Assembly (NCBI RefSeq): GCF_900101475.1
Contig: NZ_FMZV01000018.1
Location: forward strand, 914-64,913
Reading direction: 5' to 3'
Source of the DNA: Ruegeria marina
Lineage (GTDB): Bacteria; Pseudomonadota; Alphaproteobacteria; Rhodobacterales; Rhodobacteraceae
DNA length: 64,000 bases
Position numbers and translations under genes: made by a program
The notes under the pieces: model-generated
Seen by the model: only the letters and a program-made list of their open reading frames with translations
The model's database searches: none
Told to the model about the DNA's origin: nothing
Shown here: piece by piece, positions 25,430 to 33,561 of the stretch
Numbering within the stretch: the stretch's first letter is position 1
Layout of the letters: each line of letters opens with the position of its first letter

Positions 25430-27132
25430 CAGATCTCGTCCGCAAAATGTTTCATCACCAGCCGGATCGGGTTCGGTGCCGCCTGCCCCAGCCCGCAGAT
25501 CGAGGCATCGACCATCACCTGGCACAGATCCTCGAGCAGGTCGGTATCCCAGCGCTCGGCCTGCATCAGCTGCACCGCCTTCTCACAGCCCGCCCGGCAG
25601 GGCGTACACTGGCCGCAACTCTCGTCCTCGAAGAACCGCAGCATGTTCAGCGCCGCGTCGCGCGCGGTGTCCTTGTCCGACAGGACCACCACGGCCGCCG
25701 AGCCGATGAAACTGCCCAGCGGTTGCAGCGTGTCGAAATCGAGCGGGACGTCGTCGATATGGGAGGGGAGAAGACCCGACGACGGCCCGCCCGGCTGATA
25801 CGCCTTGAAGCTGTGACCCTCGGCCATGCCCCCCGCCGCATCAATAACGTCCAGAATGGTCGATCCCGCCGGCAGCAGATAGACGCCGGGCTTCGCCACG
25901 CGCCCCGACACCGAATAGCTGCGCAGCCCCTTGCGACCGTTCTTTTCAACCGAGTTCAGGATCTGCGGCCCCTCGCGACAGATCCGCGCGACCCAGTAGA
26001 GCGTCTCGACATTGTGCACCAGCGTCGGCCGGTCAAAGATACCCACCTGCGCCACGAAGGGCGGCCGGTGGCGCGGCAGGCCGCGCTTGCCCTCGATTGA
26101 CTCGATCATAGCACTTTCTTCGCCGCAGATATAGGCGCCCGCGCCCCGGCGCAGGTCGATATACCCCGGCGCCACCAGCCCCGCGCCCTCCAGCGCCACA
26201 ATCTCGCGCCGCAGGATCTCCAGCACCGCCGGATATTCGTCGCGCATGTAGATGAAACAGGTCTCGGCCTCGACCGCCCAAGCGGCGATCAGCATGCCTT
26301 CGAGGAAGAGATGCGGCGTGCGCTCCAGATAGTACCGGTCCTTGAAGGTGCCGGGTTCGCCCTCGTCGCCGTTCACCGCCAGGTAACGCGGCCCCGCATT
26401 GGCCCGCACGAACCCCCATTTGCGGCCCGAAGGGAAGCCCGCGCCGCCCAGGCCGCGCAGCCCCGCGGACAGCACGTTTTCCTGCACCGCCTGCCAGTCG
26501 CCATTGTCGCGCATCGCCTTCAGGCTCTCGTACCCGCCCTCGGCCACATAGGCATCGAACGCCTGATAGTCGGGCAGATGCGCATGGGTGTCGCCCGCCG
26601 CAATCGCCGCCTGCACCTTTTCCGGCGTGGCCTGGTCGATATGGTTATGGCCGATCTCCAGCACCGGCGCGGTATCGCAACGGCCCATGCAGGGCGCCCG
26701 CAGCACCCGCACCTGCGCCGGGTCCAACCCATCCTCCAGCGCCTTTTGCAACTGCGCGGCACCCGCCATTTCGCAGCTGAGCGAATCGCAGACCCGGATG
26801 GTCAGCGCGGGCGGCGGTGTCTGGCCTTCCTTCACCACGTCGAAATGCGCGTAGAAGGTCGCGGTCTCGTAGACCTCGGCCTGACCCACCTTCATCTCCC
26901 AGGCCAGCGCCGCCAGATGGTCGGCGGACAGGTGGCCATGGGCATCCTGGATCAGATGCAGAAACTCGATCAGCAGGTCGCGCCGACGCGGCCGGTCGCC
27001 CAGCAGGCGCTGCACGTCTGCCAGCGCCTCGTCCGAATAGATGCGGCCCTTGGGCGTACGCCGCCCCTTGCCCTTGCCTGATTTCCAGACGCCCCGTTCG
27101 TCGCCCGACGGCTTGCTGTCCAATGGTGCCAT
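25429..27132 (-). CDS. fdsB: Fused FdsG-FdsB subunit of formate dehydrogenase (NuoE-like plus NuoF-like)
   Basis: A 567-residue protein that joins two subunits usually separate in FdsGBA enzymes. Residues about 30-185 are NuoE/FdsG-like with [2Fe-2S] ligands Cys115, 120, 148 and 152. Residues about 200-567 are NuoF/FdsB-like with the glycine-rich FMN site GLRGLGGAGFPSG (225-236), the NADH region GAGAYICGEES (330-340) and [4Fe-4S] ligands Cys506, 509, 512 and 546. It takes electrons from FdsA and reduces NAD+. A basic N-terminal extension of about 30 residues precedes the NuoE part. It is first of the three-gene minus-strand operon, 84 bp downstream of the LysR gene. Confidence 0.93.
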   Translation of the reverse strand: MAPLDSKPSGDERGVWKSGKGKGRRTPKGRIYSDEALADVQRLLGDRPRRRDLLIEFLHLIQDAHGHLSADHLAALAWEMKVGQAEVYETATFYAHFDVVKEGQTPPPALTIRVCDSLSCEMAGAAQLQKALEDGLDPAQVRVLRAPCMGRCDTAPVLEIGHNHIDQATPEKVQAAIAAGDTHAHLPDYQAFDAYVAEGGYESLKAMRDNGDWQAVQENVLSAGLRGLGGAGFPSGRKWGFVRANAGPRYLAVNGDEGEPGTFKDRYYLERTPHLFLEGMLIAAWAVEAETCFIYMRDEYPAVLEILRREIVALEGAGLVAPGYIDLRRGAGAYICGEESAMIESIEGKRGLPRHRPPFVAQVGIFDRPTLVHNVETLYWVARICREGPQILNSVEKNGRKGLRSYSVSGRVAKPGVYLLPAGSTILDVIDAAGGMAEGHSFKAYQPGGPSSGLLPSHIDDVPLDFDTLQPLGSFIGSAAVVVLSDKDTARDAALNMLRFFEDESCGQCTPCRAGCEKAVQLMQAERWDTDLLEDLCQVMVDASICGLGQAAPNPIRLVMKHFADEI

Positions 27133-27216
27133 GATGCCCTCCGATCAGAGCCCGTGTGTCATCAGCCCGACATATCGTCAAATCGTCATTCTGAATTGCA
27201 CGATAACGACACCTTA

Positions 27217-28098
27217 TCATCTCAAAGAGGTCACCACAGCCCTCAGCGCCGCCACCGTCGGCAATTCCGGATCGCGCTGCAAGGTCGCCATGCAGATCGG
27301 TTTCGACACCACCGGCTCGACCAGCGGCAGCACCCGGCAGCCATCGAGATCGCCCAGCGCCCGCATCAGAACGCGCGGCACCACCGCCGCCGCCAGCCCC
27401 TCGCGCGCCATCACCATCGCGGCGGTGAACCCGCTGGTTTCGGCCACGATGCGCGGATGCAAGCCCTGTTCGGAAAATATCCGATCCAGGATGCGCCGGT
27501 TCTGCATCTGCGGCTCCAGCAGGCACAGCGGAAATTCGGCCACCCGCGCCCAGGGAATCGGCCCGGTCGCATCGGTCATGTGCCCGGGCACCAGCAGCAC
27601 ATATGTCTCCTCGTACAGCGGCTGCACATGCCGCAGATCGGTGCCGATACTGTCGCCATAGGTGATGCCCGCGTCGATGGTGCCGTCGTCCAACCCCTGC
27701 TGAATCGCGGTCGAGGACATCGAATCGATCCGCGTGACGATGCGCGGATGCGCCTGGTGCAGCCTCCGCACCAGCCGTCCGGTAAAGGCCAGCGCAGTCG
27801 GAATCACCCCCAGAACCAGCGCACCCGAGATCTCGCCCCGGATCGCCGCCACCTCCTGTTCCAGCGCCCGCGCATCGCCCAGGATACGGCGGGCGCGGCG
27901 CACGATCATCTCGCCCTCCTCCGTCAGACCCTGAAACCGGTTGGCGCGGCGCACGATGGTCACGCCCAACCGATCCTCCAGGTTGCGGATGCGCATGGAA
28001 AAGGCCGGTTGCGAGATGCCGCAATCCTCGGCCGCCTTGGCAAAGTGGCGATGCCGCGCCAGGGCGCTGAGCAGTTGCAGGTCGCGCAGTTCGATCAA
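27217..28098 (-). CDS. LysR-family regulator, probably of the formate dehydrogenase operon
   Basis: A 293-residue LysR regulator with an N-terminal winged helix (LRDLQLLSALARHRHFAKAAEDCGISQPAFSMRIRNLE split across residues 4-40) and a C-terminal periplasmic-binding-fold effector domain. I chose a TTG at 28098: GGAG is 8 bases upstream and the product then begins like other LysR proteins and has normal length. The open frame extends further upstream but that part is not protein-like and crosses the promoter region of the divergent operon. It precedes fdsGB on the same strand, the usual place of FdsR-like regulators. It might instead act on the divergent hydroxylase operon. Confidence 0.88.
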   Translation of the reverse strand: MIELRDLQLLSALARHRHFAKAAEDCGISQPAFSMRIRNLEDRLGVTIVRRANRFQGLTEEGEMIVRRARRILGDARALEQEVAAIRGEISGALVLGVIPTALAFTGRLVRRLHQAHPRIVTRIDSMSSTAIQQGLDDGTIDAGITYGDSIGTDLRHVQPLYEETYVLLVPGHMTDATGPIPWARVAEFPLCLLEPQMQNRRILDRIFSEQGLHPRIVAETSGFTAAMVMAREGLAAAVVPRVLMRALGDLDGCRVLPLVEPVVSKPICMATLQRDPELPTVAALRAVVTSLR

Positions 28099-28213
28099 AT
28101 GCTCTGCTCCGGTTACATGTTTGCCCGACAATAGCGCAGGCGCGCGCGGACGGAACCCTCCTTCCGCACAGGCCGCCGCGAGGGATTGACACGAATCGAA
28201 GCTCGGACCTATC

Positions 28214-28227
28214 GTTAGCACACTAAC
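28214..28227. promoter_or_regulatory. Palindromic operator GTTAGCACACTAAC upstream of the hydroxylase operon
   Basis: Near-perfect inverted repeat GTTAG...CTAAC, 36 bp before the start of the FAD subunit gene. The 17-bp context TCGTTAGCACRCTAACA recurs upstream of the enamidase gene at about 42999-43015. Two copies in front of the two facing operons suggest one common regulator, most likely the MarR protein encoded at 40220. The pairing is inference. Confidence 0.7.
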
Positions 28228-28262
28228 AAGTATAGCAACGCACGTACGGGACCGATCCAAGG

Positions 28263-29090
28263 ATGCATTATCACGCGCCCGAGACACTGGATGATGCCCT
28301 TGGCCATCTGACGGCCGGCAATGTGACCATCGTGGCGGGGGGCACCGATGTCTATCCCGCGCGCGGGGCCGCGCCGCTGAAACGCGACCTGCTCGACATC
28401 ACCCGCATCGGCGCCCTGCATGGCATCACCCGCGGACCCGGCGGCTGGCGCATCGGCGCCGCCACCACCTGGACCCGGATCGCCCGCGCCGACCTGCCAG
28501 CCGCCTTTGCCGGGCTGCAAGCCGCCGCGCGCGAGGTGGGCAGCATCCAGATCCAGAACGCGGGCACCATCGCGGGCAACCTCTGCAATGCCTCACCCGC
28601 TGCCGATGGCGTGCCGCCGCTGCTGACACTCGATGCGCAGGTGGAACTGGCCTCGATCAAGGGCCGGCGGACCCTGCCACTATCCGAATTCCTGACCGGC
28701 GTCCGCCGCACCGCGCTGCAACCGGCCGAGATGGTCACCGCCATCCTGCTGCCCGATCCCCCTGCCCATGCAACCGGTGCCTTCGACAAGCTCGGATCGC
28801 GCCGCTACCTGGTGATCTCCATCGCCATGGTCGCGGTCGTCATCGGGCGCGACGCCAGCGGCCATATCGACCATGCGCGCGTCGCGGTCGGCTCCTGCTC
28901 GCCGGTGGCGCAACGGCTGACCGGGCTGGAAAATGACTTGATCGGCCAGCGGCCCGGGGATATTCGCGTCACCCCCGCGCATCTCACCCCGCTTTCGCCC
29001 ATCGACGACGTGCGCGGCAGCGCCGGATACCGGCTGGATGCGGTGGCCGAACAGATCGCCCGCGCCATCCGCGCCGCAGGAGGACATTGA
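28263..29090 (+). CDS. FAD-binding subunit of a xanthine dehydrogenase-family hydroxylase
   Basis: A 275-residue medium subunit of a molybdenum hydroxylase. It has the FAD-binding features of the CoxM/CutM/XdhB family: the VAGGTDVYP motif near residue 25 and the IQNAGTIAGNLCNASPAADGVPPLL segment (about 97-121). It accepts electrons from the FeS clusters of the partner subunit and passes them on. The stop overlaps the next gene as TGATG with GGAGG just upstream, so the two are coupled. In this cluster the enzyme is best explained as a hydroxylase of an N-heteroaromatic acid such as nicotinate; xanthine is less likely given the neighbours. Confidence 0.9.
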   Translation: MHYHAPETLDDALGHLTAGNVTIVAGGTDVYPARGAAPLKRDLLDITRIGALHGITRGPGGWRIGAATTWTRIARADLPAAFAGLQAAAREVGSIQIQNAGTIAGNLCNASPAADGVPPLLTLDAQVELASIKGRRTLPLSEFLTGVRRTALQPAEMVTAILLPDPPAHATGAFDKLGSRRYLVISIAMVAVVIGRDASGHIDHARVAVGSCSPVAQRLTGLENDLIGQRPGDIRVTPAHLTPLSPIDDVRGSAGYRLDAVAEQIARAIRAAGGH

Positions 29091-31834
29091 TGGACCGGCC
29101 CTTGTCCACAACAACAGATTTCACCCTGAACGGCGCGCCCGCCCACGCCACTCCGCAACCCGGCGAGCGCCTGTCGCGGATGCTGCGCGAGCGCTGCGGC
29201 GCGCGTGAGGTCAAGGTGGGCTGCGACGCGGGCGATTGCGGCGCCTGCATCGTTCTGGTCGACGGCGCACCGGTCTGCGCCTGCCTGACGCCCGCGCATC
29301 AGGTGGCGGGCCGCCGGGTGGACACGCTCAAGGGGCTCGCCTCCGATCCGGTGGCAGAGCGCCTTGGCGGCAGTTTCCTCGCCCATGGCGCGGCGCAATG
29401 CGGCATCTGCACGCCCGGCATGATGGTCGCCGCCACCGCGCTATTGCGCGAAACCCCGGCGCCGACCGAGGCGCAGGTGCTGGATGCGCTTGGCGGCGTG
29501 CTCTGCCGCTGCACCGGCTATCGCAAGATCATCGAGGCGGTGATGCAGGCAGGCGCACCTCTGCCCGCCCCCGTTCAGGGTGACGGCCATTCCGGCGCTG
29601 CCATTCCCCGGCTCGACGGCGCGGGCAAGGTGGCGGGAACCGAGGCTTATGGCGACGATGTTGCCCCCATGGGCACGCTGGAAATCATGCTGGTCGGCGC
29701 GCCGTACCCCCGCGCGGCCGTCACGCTGGGCGATATCGACAGCTGGCACCGCGCCAACCCCGGCGTGGTGGCGGTGCTGACCGCCGCCGACGTGCCGGGC
29801 CGCAACCGATTCGGCGTGATGCCGGGGTTCGAGGATCAGCCCGTGTTTGCCGAGGCCGAAACCCGGTTTCGCGGCGAGCCCGTCGCCGCCATCGTCGCCC
29901 CGCCCGATCTGGCCGCAACGCTCGACCTCACCCTCTTCCCGGTCACCTGGACCCAGCTTGACGCGGTGGAAAACGTCACCGAGGCCACCGCCCCCGGCGC
30001 GCCCCTGTTGCACCCGGACCGGGCGGGCAATGTCATGGTCACCGGTTTTGTCGCCTGTGGCGATGCCGAGACGGCGCTCTCTGCCTCCGACGTGGTGGTC
30101 GAAGGGCGCTATGCCACCCCCTTTGTCGAACATGCCTATATCGAGCCCGAGGCCGGCTATGCCTATCCCGACGGCGACAAGGTCGTGGTACACGCCTGCA
30201 CCCAGGCCCCGGTGCTGGATCGGGACGGGTTACAGATGGTGCTGGGCCTCGGCCCTGATCGCATCCGCATCATCCCCACCGGCGTCGGCGGCGGTTTCGG
30301 CTCGAAGCTCGACATGTCGGTGCAGCCCTATCTGGCGATAGCCGCGCTGAAGACGGGTCAGCCGGTGCGGCTGGCCTATAGCCGCGTGCAGTCGATGCAG
30401 ATGAGCACCAAGCGCCACCCCTCGGAACTGCATCTGCGCATCGGCGCCACGTCCGACGGGCGACTCAAGGGGTTCAGCCTTCAAGGCCGGTTCAACACCG
30501 GCGCCTATGCCAGCTGGGGCCCGACCGTGGCCAACCGGGTGCCGGTGCATGGCTCCGGCCCCTATTTCATCCGCGATTACCGGGCCGAGGCGCAGGGCAT
30601 CCACACCCATTGCCCGCCGTCCGGCGCGTTTCGTGGCTTTGGCGTGCCGCAGGCCGCCATCGCGCAGGAAACGCTGTTCGACGAGTTGGCCGAGAAACTG
30701 GGTATCGACCCGCTGGAGTTCCGCCTGATCAACGCGCTGAATACCGGCCAGCCCACCGTCTGCGGTCAGGTCTTTACCCAGGGCGTCGGCATCCGCGCCT
30801 GTCTTGAGGCGCTGAAACCCGACTGGACCCGCGAGCGCGCGGCGGCCGAGGCGTTCAATGCCGAGAACAAGACCCTGAAACGCGGCGTCGGCATTGCGGC
30901 GGGCTGGTATGGCTGCGGCAATACCTCGCTGCCCAACCCTTCGACCATCAAATGCGGCATCCGCGCGGATGGCACGGTCGTGCTGCACCAAGGCGCCATG
31001 GACATCGGTCAGGGCGCCAATACCGTCATCACCCAGCTCTTCGCCACCGCCCTTGGCATTCCCACCCGCCGGATCGAGCTGATCGGCCCCGATACCGACC
31101 TGACCCCCGACGCGGGCAAGACCTCGGCCTCGCGCCAGACCTTTGTCACCGGCAATGCCGCAAGGCTGGCGGGGGCGGCGCTGCGCACCGCGATCCTGAC
31201 CCGCGTCAATGCCGGGCCCGAGGCCACATTGACGCTCGACCAGGGCCGGATCCACGTCAGCGACAATGGCCGTGACCACGTGATCGACCTCACCGAACTT
31301 CCCCCAGACAGCGACGGCTATGTCCTTGGCGCCTCCGAGACCTATGACCCGCCCACCAAGCCGCTCGACAAGAACGGCCAGGGCGTGCCTTACGCCCAGT
31401 TCGGCTATGCCGCCCATCTGGCGGTGGTCGAGATCGACACACGGCTGGGCACCCTCCGCCCGCTCCGCTTCACCGCGGCCCATGACGTGGGCCACGCGGT
31501 CAATCCCGCCCTGGTCGAAGGCCAGGTCGAGGGCGGCATTGCCCAGGGTCTCGGCATGGCGCTGATGGAGGAATACATCCCCGGCCGCACAGACAACCTG
31601 CACGACTATCTGATCCCCACCATAGGCGACATCCCCCCGATCCAGACCCTGATCATCGAGGACGCCGACGAACACGGACCCTTTGGCGCCAAGGGGCTGG
31701 GCGAACACGCCCTCATCCCCACCGCCCCCGCGCTGCTGAACGCGATCCGCCACGCCACCGGCGTTGCCATCCGCCAGACCCCCGTCACCCCCGCCCGCCT
31801 GCGCGCCGCGCTGAAGGAAGCCGGACATGACTGA
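29090..31834 (+). CDS. Fused FeS-molybdopterin subunit of a nicotinate dehydrogenase-like hydroxylase
   Basis: A 914-residue fusion of the small and large subunits of a xanthine dehydrogenase-family enzyme. Residues 1-150 hold two [2Fe-2S] clusters: Cys45, 50, 53 with Cys63 or 65, and Cys104, 107, 139, 141 (CGIC, CRC). Residues from about 165 hold the molybdopterin domains, with GVGGGFGSK, PPSGAFRGFG and the late GAKGLGEHALIPTAPALL motif whose Glu should be the catalytic base. Hydroxylation with water at a ring carbon is the family reaction. The adjacent 6-hydroxynicotinate reductase gene, 8 bp overlapped, points to a substrate such as nicotinate. The fusion is less common than separate subunits. 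ATG 29090 chosen because GGAGG lies 6 bases upstream. Confidence 0.9.
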   Translation: MDRPLSTTTDFTLNGAPAHATPQPGERLSRMLRERCGAREVKVGCDAGDCGACIVLVDGAPVCACLTPAHQVAGRRVDTLKGLASDPVAERLGGSFLAHGAAQCGICTPGMMVAATALLRETPAPTEAQVLDALGGVLCRCTGYRKIIEAVMQAGAPLPAPVQGDGHSGAAIPRLDGAGKVAGTEAYGDDVAPMGTLEIMLVGAPYPRAAVTLGDIDSWHRANPGVVAVLTAADVPGRNRFGVMPGFEDQPVFAEAETRFRGEPVAAIVAPPDLAATLDLTLFPVTWTQLDAVENVTEATAPGAPLLHPDRAGNVMVTGFVACGDAETALSASDVVVEGRYATPFVEHAYIEPEAGYAYPDGDKVVVHACTQAPVLDRDGLQMVLGLGPDRIRIIPTGVGGGFGSKLDMSVQPYLAIAALKTGQPVRLAYSRVQSMQMSTKRHPSELHLRIGATSDGRLKGFSLQGRFNTGAYASWGPTVANRVPVHGSGPYFIRDYRAEAQGIHTHCPPSGAFRGFGVPQAAIAQETLFDELAEKLGIDPLEFRLINALNTGQPTVCGQVFTQGVGIRACLEALKPDWTRERAAAEAFNAENKTLKRGVGIAAGWYGCGNTSLPNPSTIKCGIRADGTVVLHQGAMDIGQGANTVITQLFATALGIPTRRIELIGPDTDLTPDAGKTSASRQTFVTGNAARLAGAALRTAILTRVNAGPEATLTLDQGRIHVSDNGRDHVIDLTELPPDSDGYVLGASETYDPPTKPLDKNGQGVPYAQFGYAAHLAVVEIDTRLGTLRPLRFTAAHDVGHAVNPALVEGQVEGGIAQGLGMALMEEYIPGRTDNLHDYLIPTIGDIPPIQTLIIEDADEHGPFGAKGLGEHALIPTAPALLNAIRHATGVAIRQTPVTPARLRAALKEAGHD

Positions 31835-33320
31835 CCGTATCCGCCCCGAAAAGATCCGCTGCGACGCCTGCCCGGTGCTCTGCTACATCGCCGACGGCAA
31901 ATCCGGCGCCTGCGACCGCTATGCCAACCACGGCGGCGACCTGGTCCGCCTCGACGCGCTCACCGTGATCGAAAGCGGCAGCACCCGCGTCGTGCCTTTC
32001 CTCAAGGACGCGCAGACAGGCGATGACTGGGATGGCAACATCGTCCAGCAGAACCGCGCCTTTGTCACTGCCGTGGGCGCCGGCACCACCTATCCCGACT
32101 ACAAGCCCGCCCCCTTCATCGTCAGCCAGGAGGTCGAAGGCGTCGACATGGTCACTGTCGTGACCGAGGGCATCTTCTCTTACTGCGGCGTCAAGGTGAA
32201 GATCGACACCGACCGCCATATCGGCCACGAACGCGACGTGGTGCGGGTCGATGGCGAACCCATCGGCCATGTGATGACCAGCGAATACGGCTCCAAGATG
32301 CTGTCGCTGGGCGGCGTCGAACATCTCACCGGCGGGTCCAAGAAAGAGGGCCGCGTCACCTGTGACGCGCTCCTGCGCCTGTGCAATTGCGAGCCGGTCG
32401 AGATGGTGATCGGCGAGCCGGGCCATGAAACCACGCTGATCGTGCAGGCGGGCCGCGCCCCCATCATCAACGGGGTCGAGGAAAAGCTGATGCGCGTCGG
32501 CTGCGGTTCTGCCGCCATCGGCATGTTCGCCAAGCAATGGCTCGGCCATGCCGATGACGTGGTGGTGGTCGACGACCACATCACCGGCGTGCTCAGCGAG
32601 CATCAGGCGGGCAAGATGCTCGACGTGCCGCCCACCGGCATCCGCATCAAGGGCCGCCGCTCGACCCCCGGGCGCTATTTCCAGGTGGCCGATCCCGGCA
32701 CCGGCTGGGGTGGCACGAATGTCGAGGATCCGCTGATCATTCTTGACAGGTTCAAGCCCGATGTGGCCTGGCCCGGCCTGCGGCTGATGATGGTCTCCAC
32801 CACCGGTGAGCAATTCGCCTATTACGAGCTGGACGCCGATCTGGTGCCGCAGCCGGTGCCGATTCCCGAGAAACTGCGCGCCTCGGCGGAACTCATCGCG
32901 GAAAACTGCGAACCCTCGGTCTGTTCGGTCCTGTTCATGGGCGGCGCGGGCGGCTCCTTGCGCGCGGGCGTGACAGAGAACCCGGTGCGGCTGACCAAAT
33001 CGGTGAAATCCTCGCTCACCCACGTCTCCTGCGGCGGGGCGGCGGCCTATGTCTGGCCCGGCGGCGGCATCACCGTGATGGTGGACGTGACCGAGATGCC
33101 CTCGAACTCCTTCGGCTATGTGCCCACGCCCGCGCTGGTCGCGCCGATCGAATTCACCATGCGGGTCAGCGACTACGGCACGCTCGGCGGCCATGTCAGC
33201 GAAATCAAACCGGTGGCGCAGGTGGTCTCGGAACGCGACCGCAAGCTGGCCAAGCGCGAGAAACAGCCCGACCCCAACGCACGCGAGAACTATCGCTGGT
33301 CGCGGGGGGATGCCGGATGA
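31827..33320 (+). CDS. hnr: 6-hydroxynicotinate reductase-like iron-sulfur protein
   Basis: A 497-residue protein resembling 6-hydroxynicotinate reductase of the Eubacterium barkeri nicotinate pathway, which reduces 6-hydroxynicotinate to 1,4,5,6-tetrahydro-6-oxonicotinate with low-potential electrons. The N-terminus has Cys12, 15, 19 and 29 (C-x2-C-x3-C-x9-C), suited to an iron-sulfur cluster. Further conserved-looking stretches are TVVTEGIFSYCGVKVKIDTD (120s-140s), CDALLRLCNC and HVSCGGAAAYVWPGGG. It overlaps the hydroxylase gene by 8 bp. The stop overlaps an ATG as ATGA; that junction has been duplicated (see repeat at 33282). Family recognition is from memory and context; the true substrate may be a related heteroaromatic acid. 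Confidence 0.8.
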   Translation: MTDRIRPEKIRCDACPVLCYIADGKSGACDRYANHGGDLVRLDALTVIESGSTRVVPFLKDAQTGDDWDGNIVQQNRAFVTAVGAGTTYPDYKPAPFIVSQEVEGVDMVTVVTEGIFSYCGVKVKIDTDRHIGHERDVVRVDGEPIGHVMTSEYGSKMLSLGGVEHLTGGSKKEGRVTCDALLRLCNCEPVEMVIGEPGHETTLIVQAGRAPIINGVEEKLMRVGCGSAAIGMFAKQWLGHADDVVVVDDHITGVLSEHQAGKMLDVPPTGIRIKGRRSTPGRYFQVADPGTGWGGTNVEDPLIILDRFKPDVAWPGLRLMMVSTTGEQFAYYELDADLVPQPVPIPEKLRASAELIAENCEPSVCSVLFMGGAGGSLRAGVTENPVRLTKSVKSSLTHVSCGGAAAYVWPGGGITVMVDVTEMPSNSFGYVPTPALVAPIEFTMRVSDYGTLGGHVSEIKPVAQVVSERDRKLAKREKQPDPNARENYRWSRGDAG

Positions 33321-33561
33321 CCACAGCCGTCGCCGCCCTTCTGCCCGATGGCAAACGGCTGCATTTGCAGCACGGGCCTATCGACCTGATCATCGGGGCC
33401 GAGGGCGGACCGGGCGCGCGCGAGAACTATCGCTGGTCGCGGGGGGATGCCGGATGACCACAGCCGTCGCCGCCCTTCTGCCCGATGGCAAACGGCTGCA
33501 TTTGCAGCACGGGCCTATCGACCTGATCATCGGGGCCGAGGGCGGACCGGGCGCGCGCGAG
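33282..33561 (+). repeat. Perfect 137-bp tandem duplication across a gene junction
   Basis: Bases 33282-33424 are identical to 33419-33561, an offset of 137 bp. The unit contains the last 12 codons of the reductase gene, its ATGA junction, and the first 35 or so codons of the UPF0280 gene. The ends share the hexamer CGCGAG (33282, 33419 and 33556), so replication slippage between short homologies explains it. Absence of any mismatch means it is recent, or an assembly artefact. Confidence 0.95.
33317..33457 (+). pseudogene. Truncated duplicate start of the UPF0280 gene (46 codons)
   Basis: The first copy of the duplication keeps the ATG that overlaps the reductase stop. Because the 137-bp unit is not a multiple of three, this frame runs out of UPF0280 sequence and reads into the copied reductase tail, ending ENYRWSRGDAG at a TGA. 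That TGA again overlaps the ATG of the intact gene (33454) as ATGA. The peptide is therefore a chimera of the UPF0280 N-terminus and the reductase C-terminus; whether it is stable is unknown. Translation coupling may pass through it to the intact gene. Confidence 0.8.

Noticed and set aside
28099-28287. N-terminal extension of the LysR gene
   Set aside because: The extra residues are not conserved-looking, contain the palindromic operator region, and make the protein too long; a TTG with good spacing gives the normal length.
31827-33320. Covalent flavinylation site in the reductase
   Set aside because: The DGKSGAC string looks like the DxxSGAT motif but ends in Cys, which is more likely an iron-sulfur ligand.
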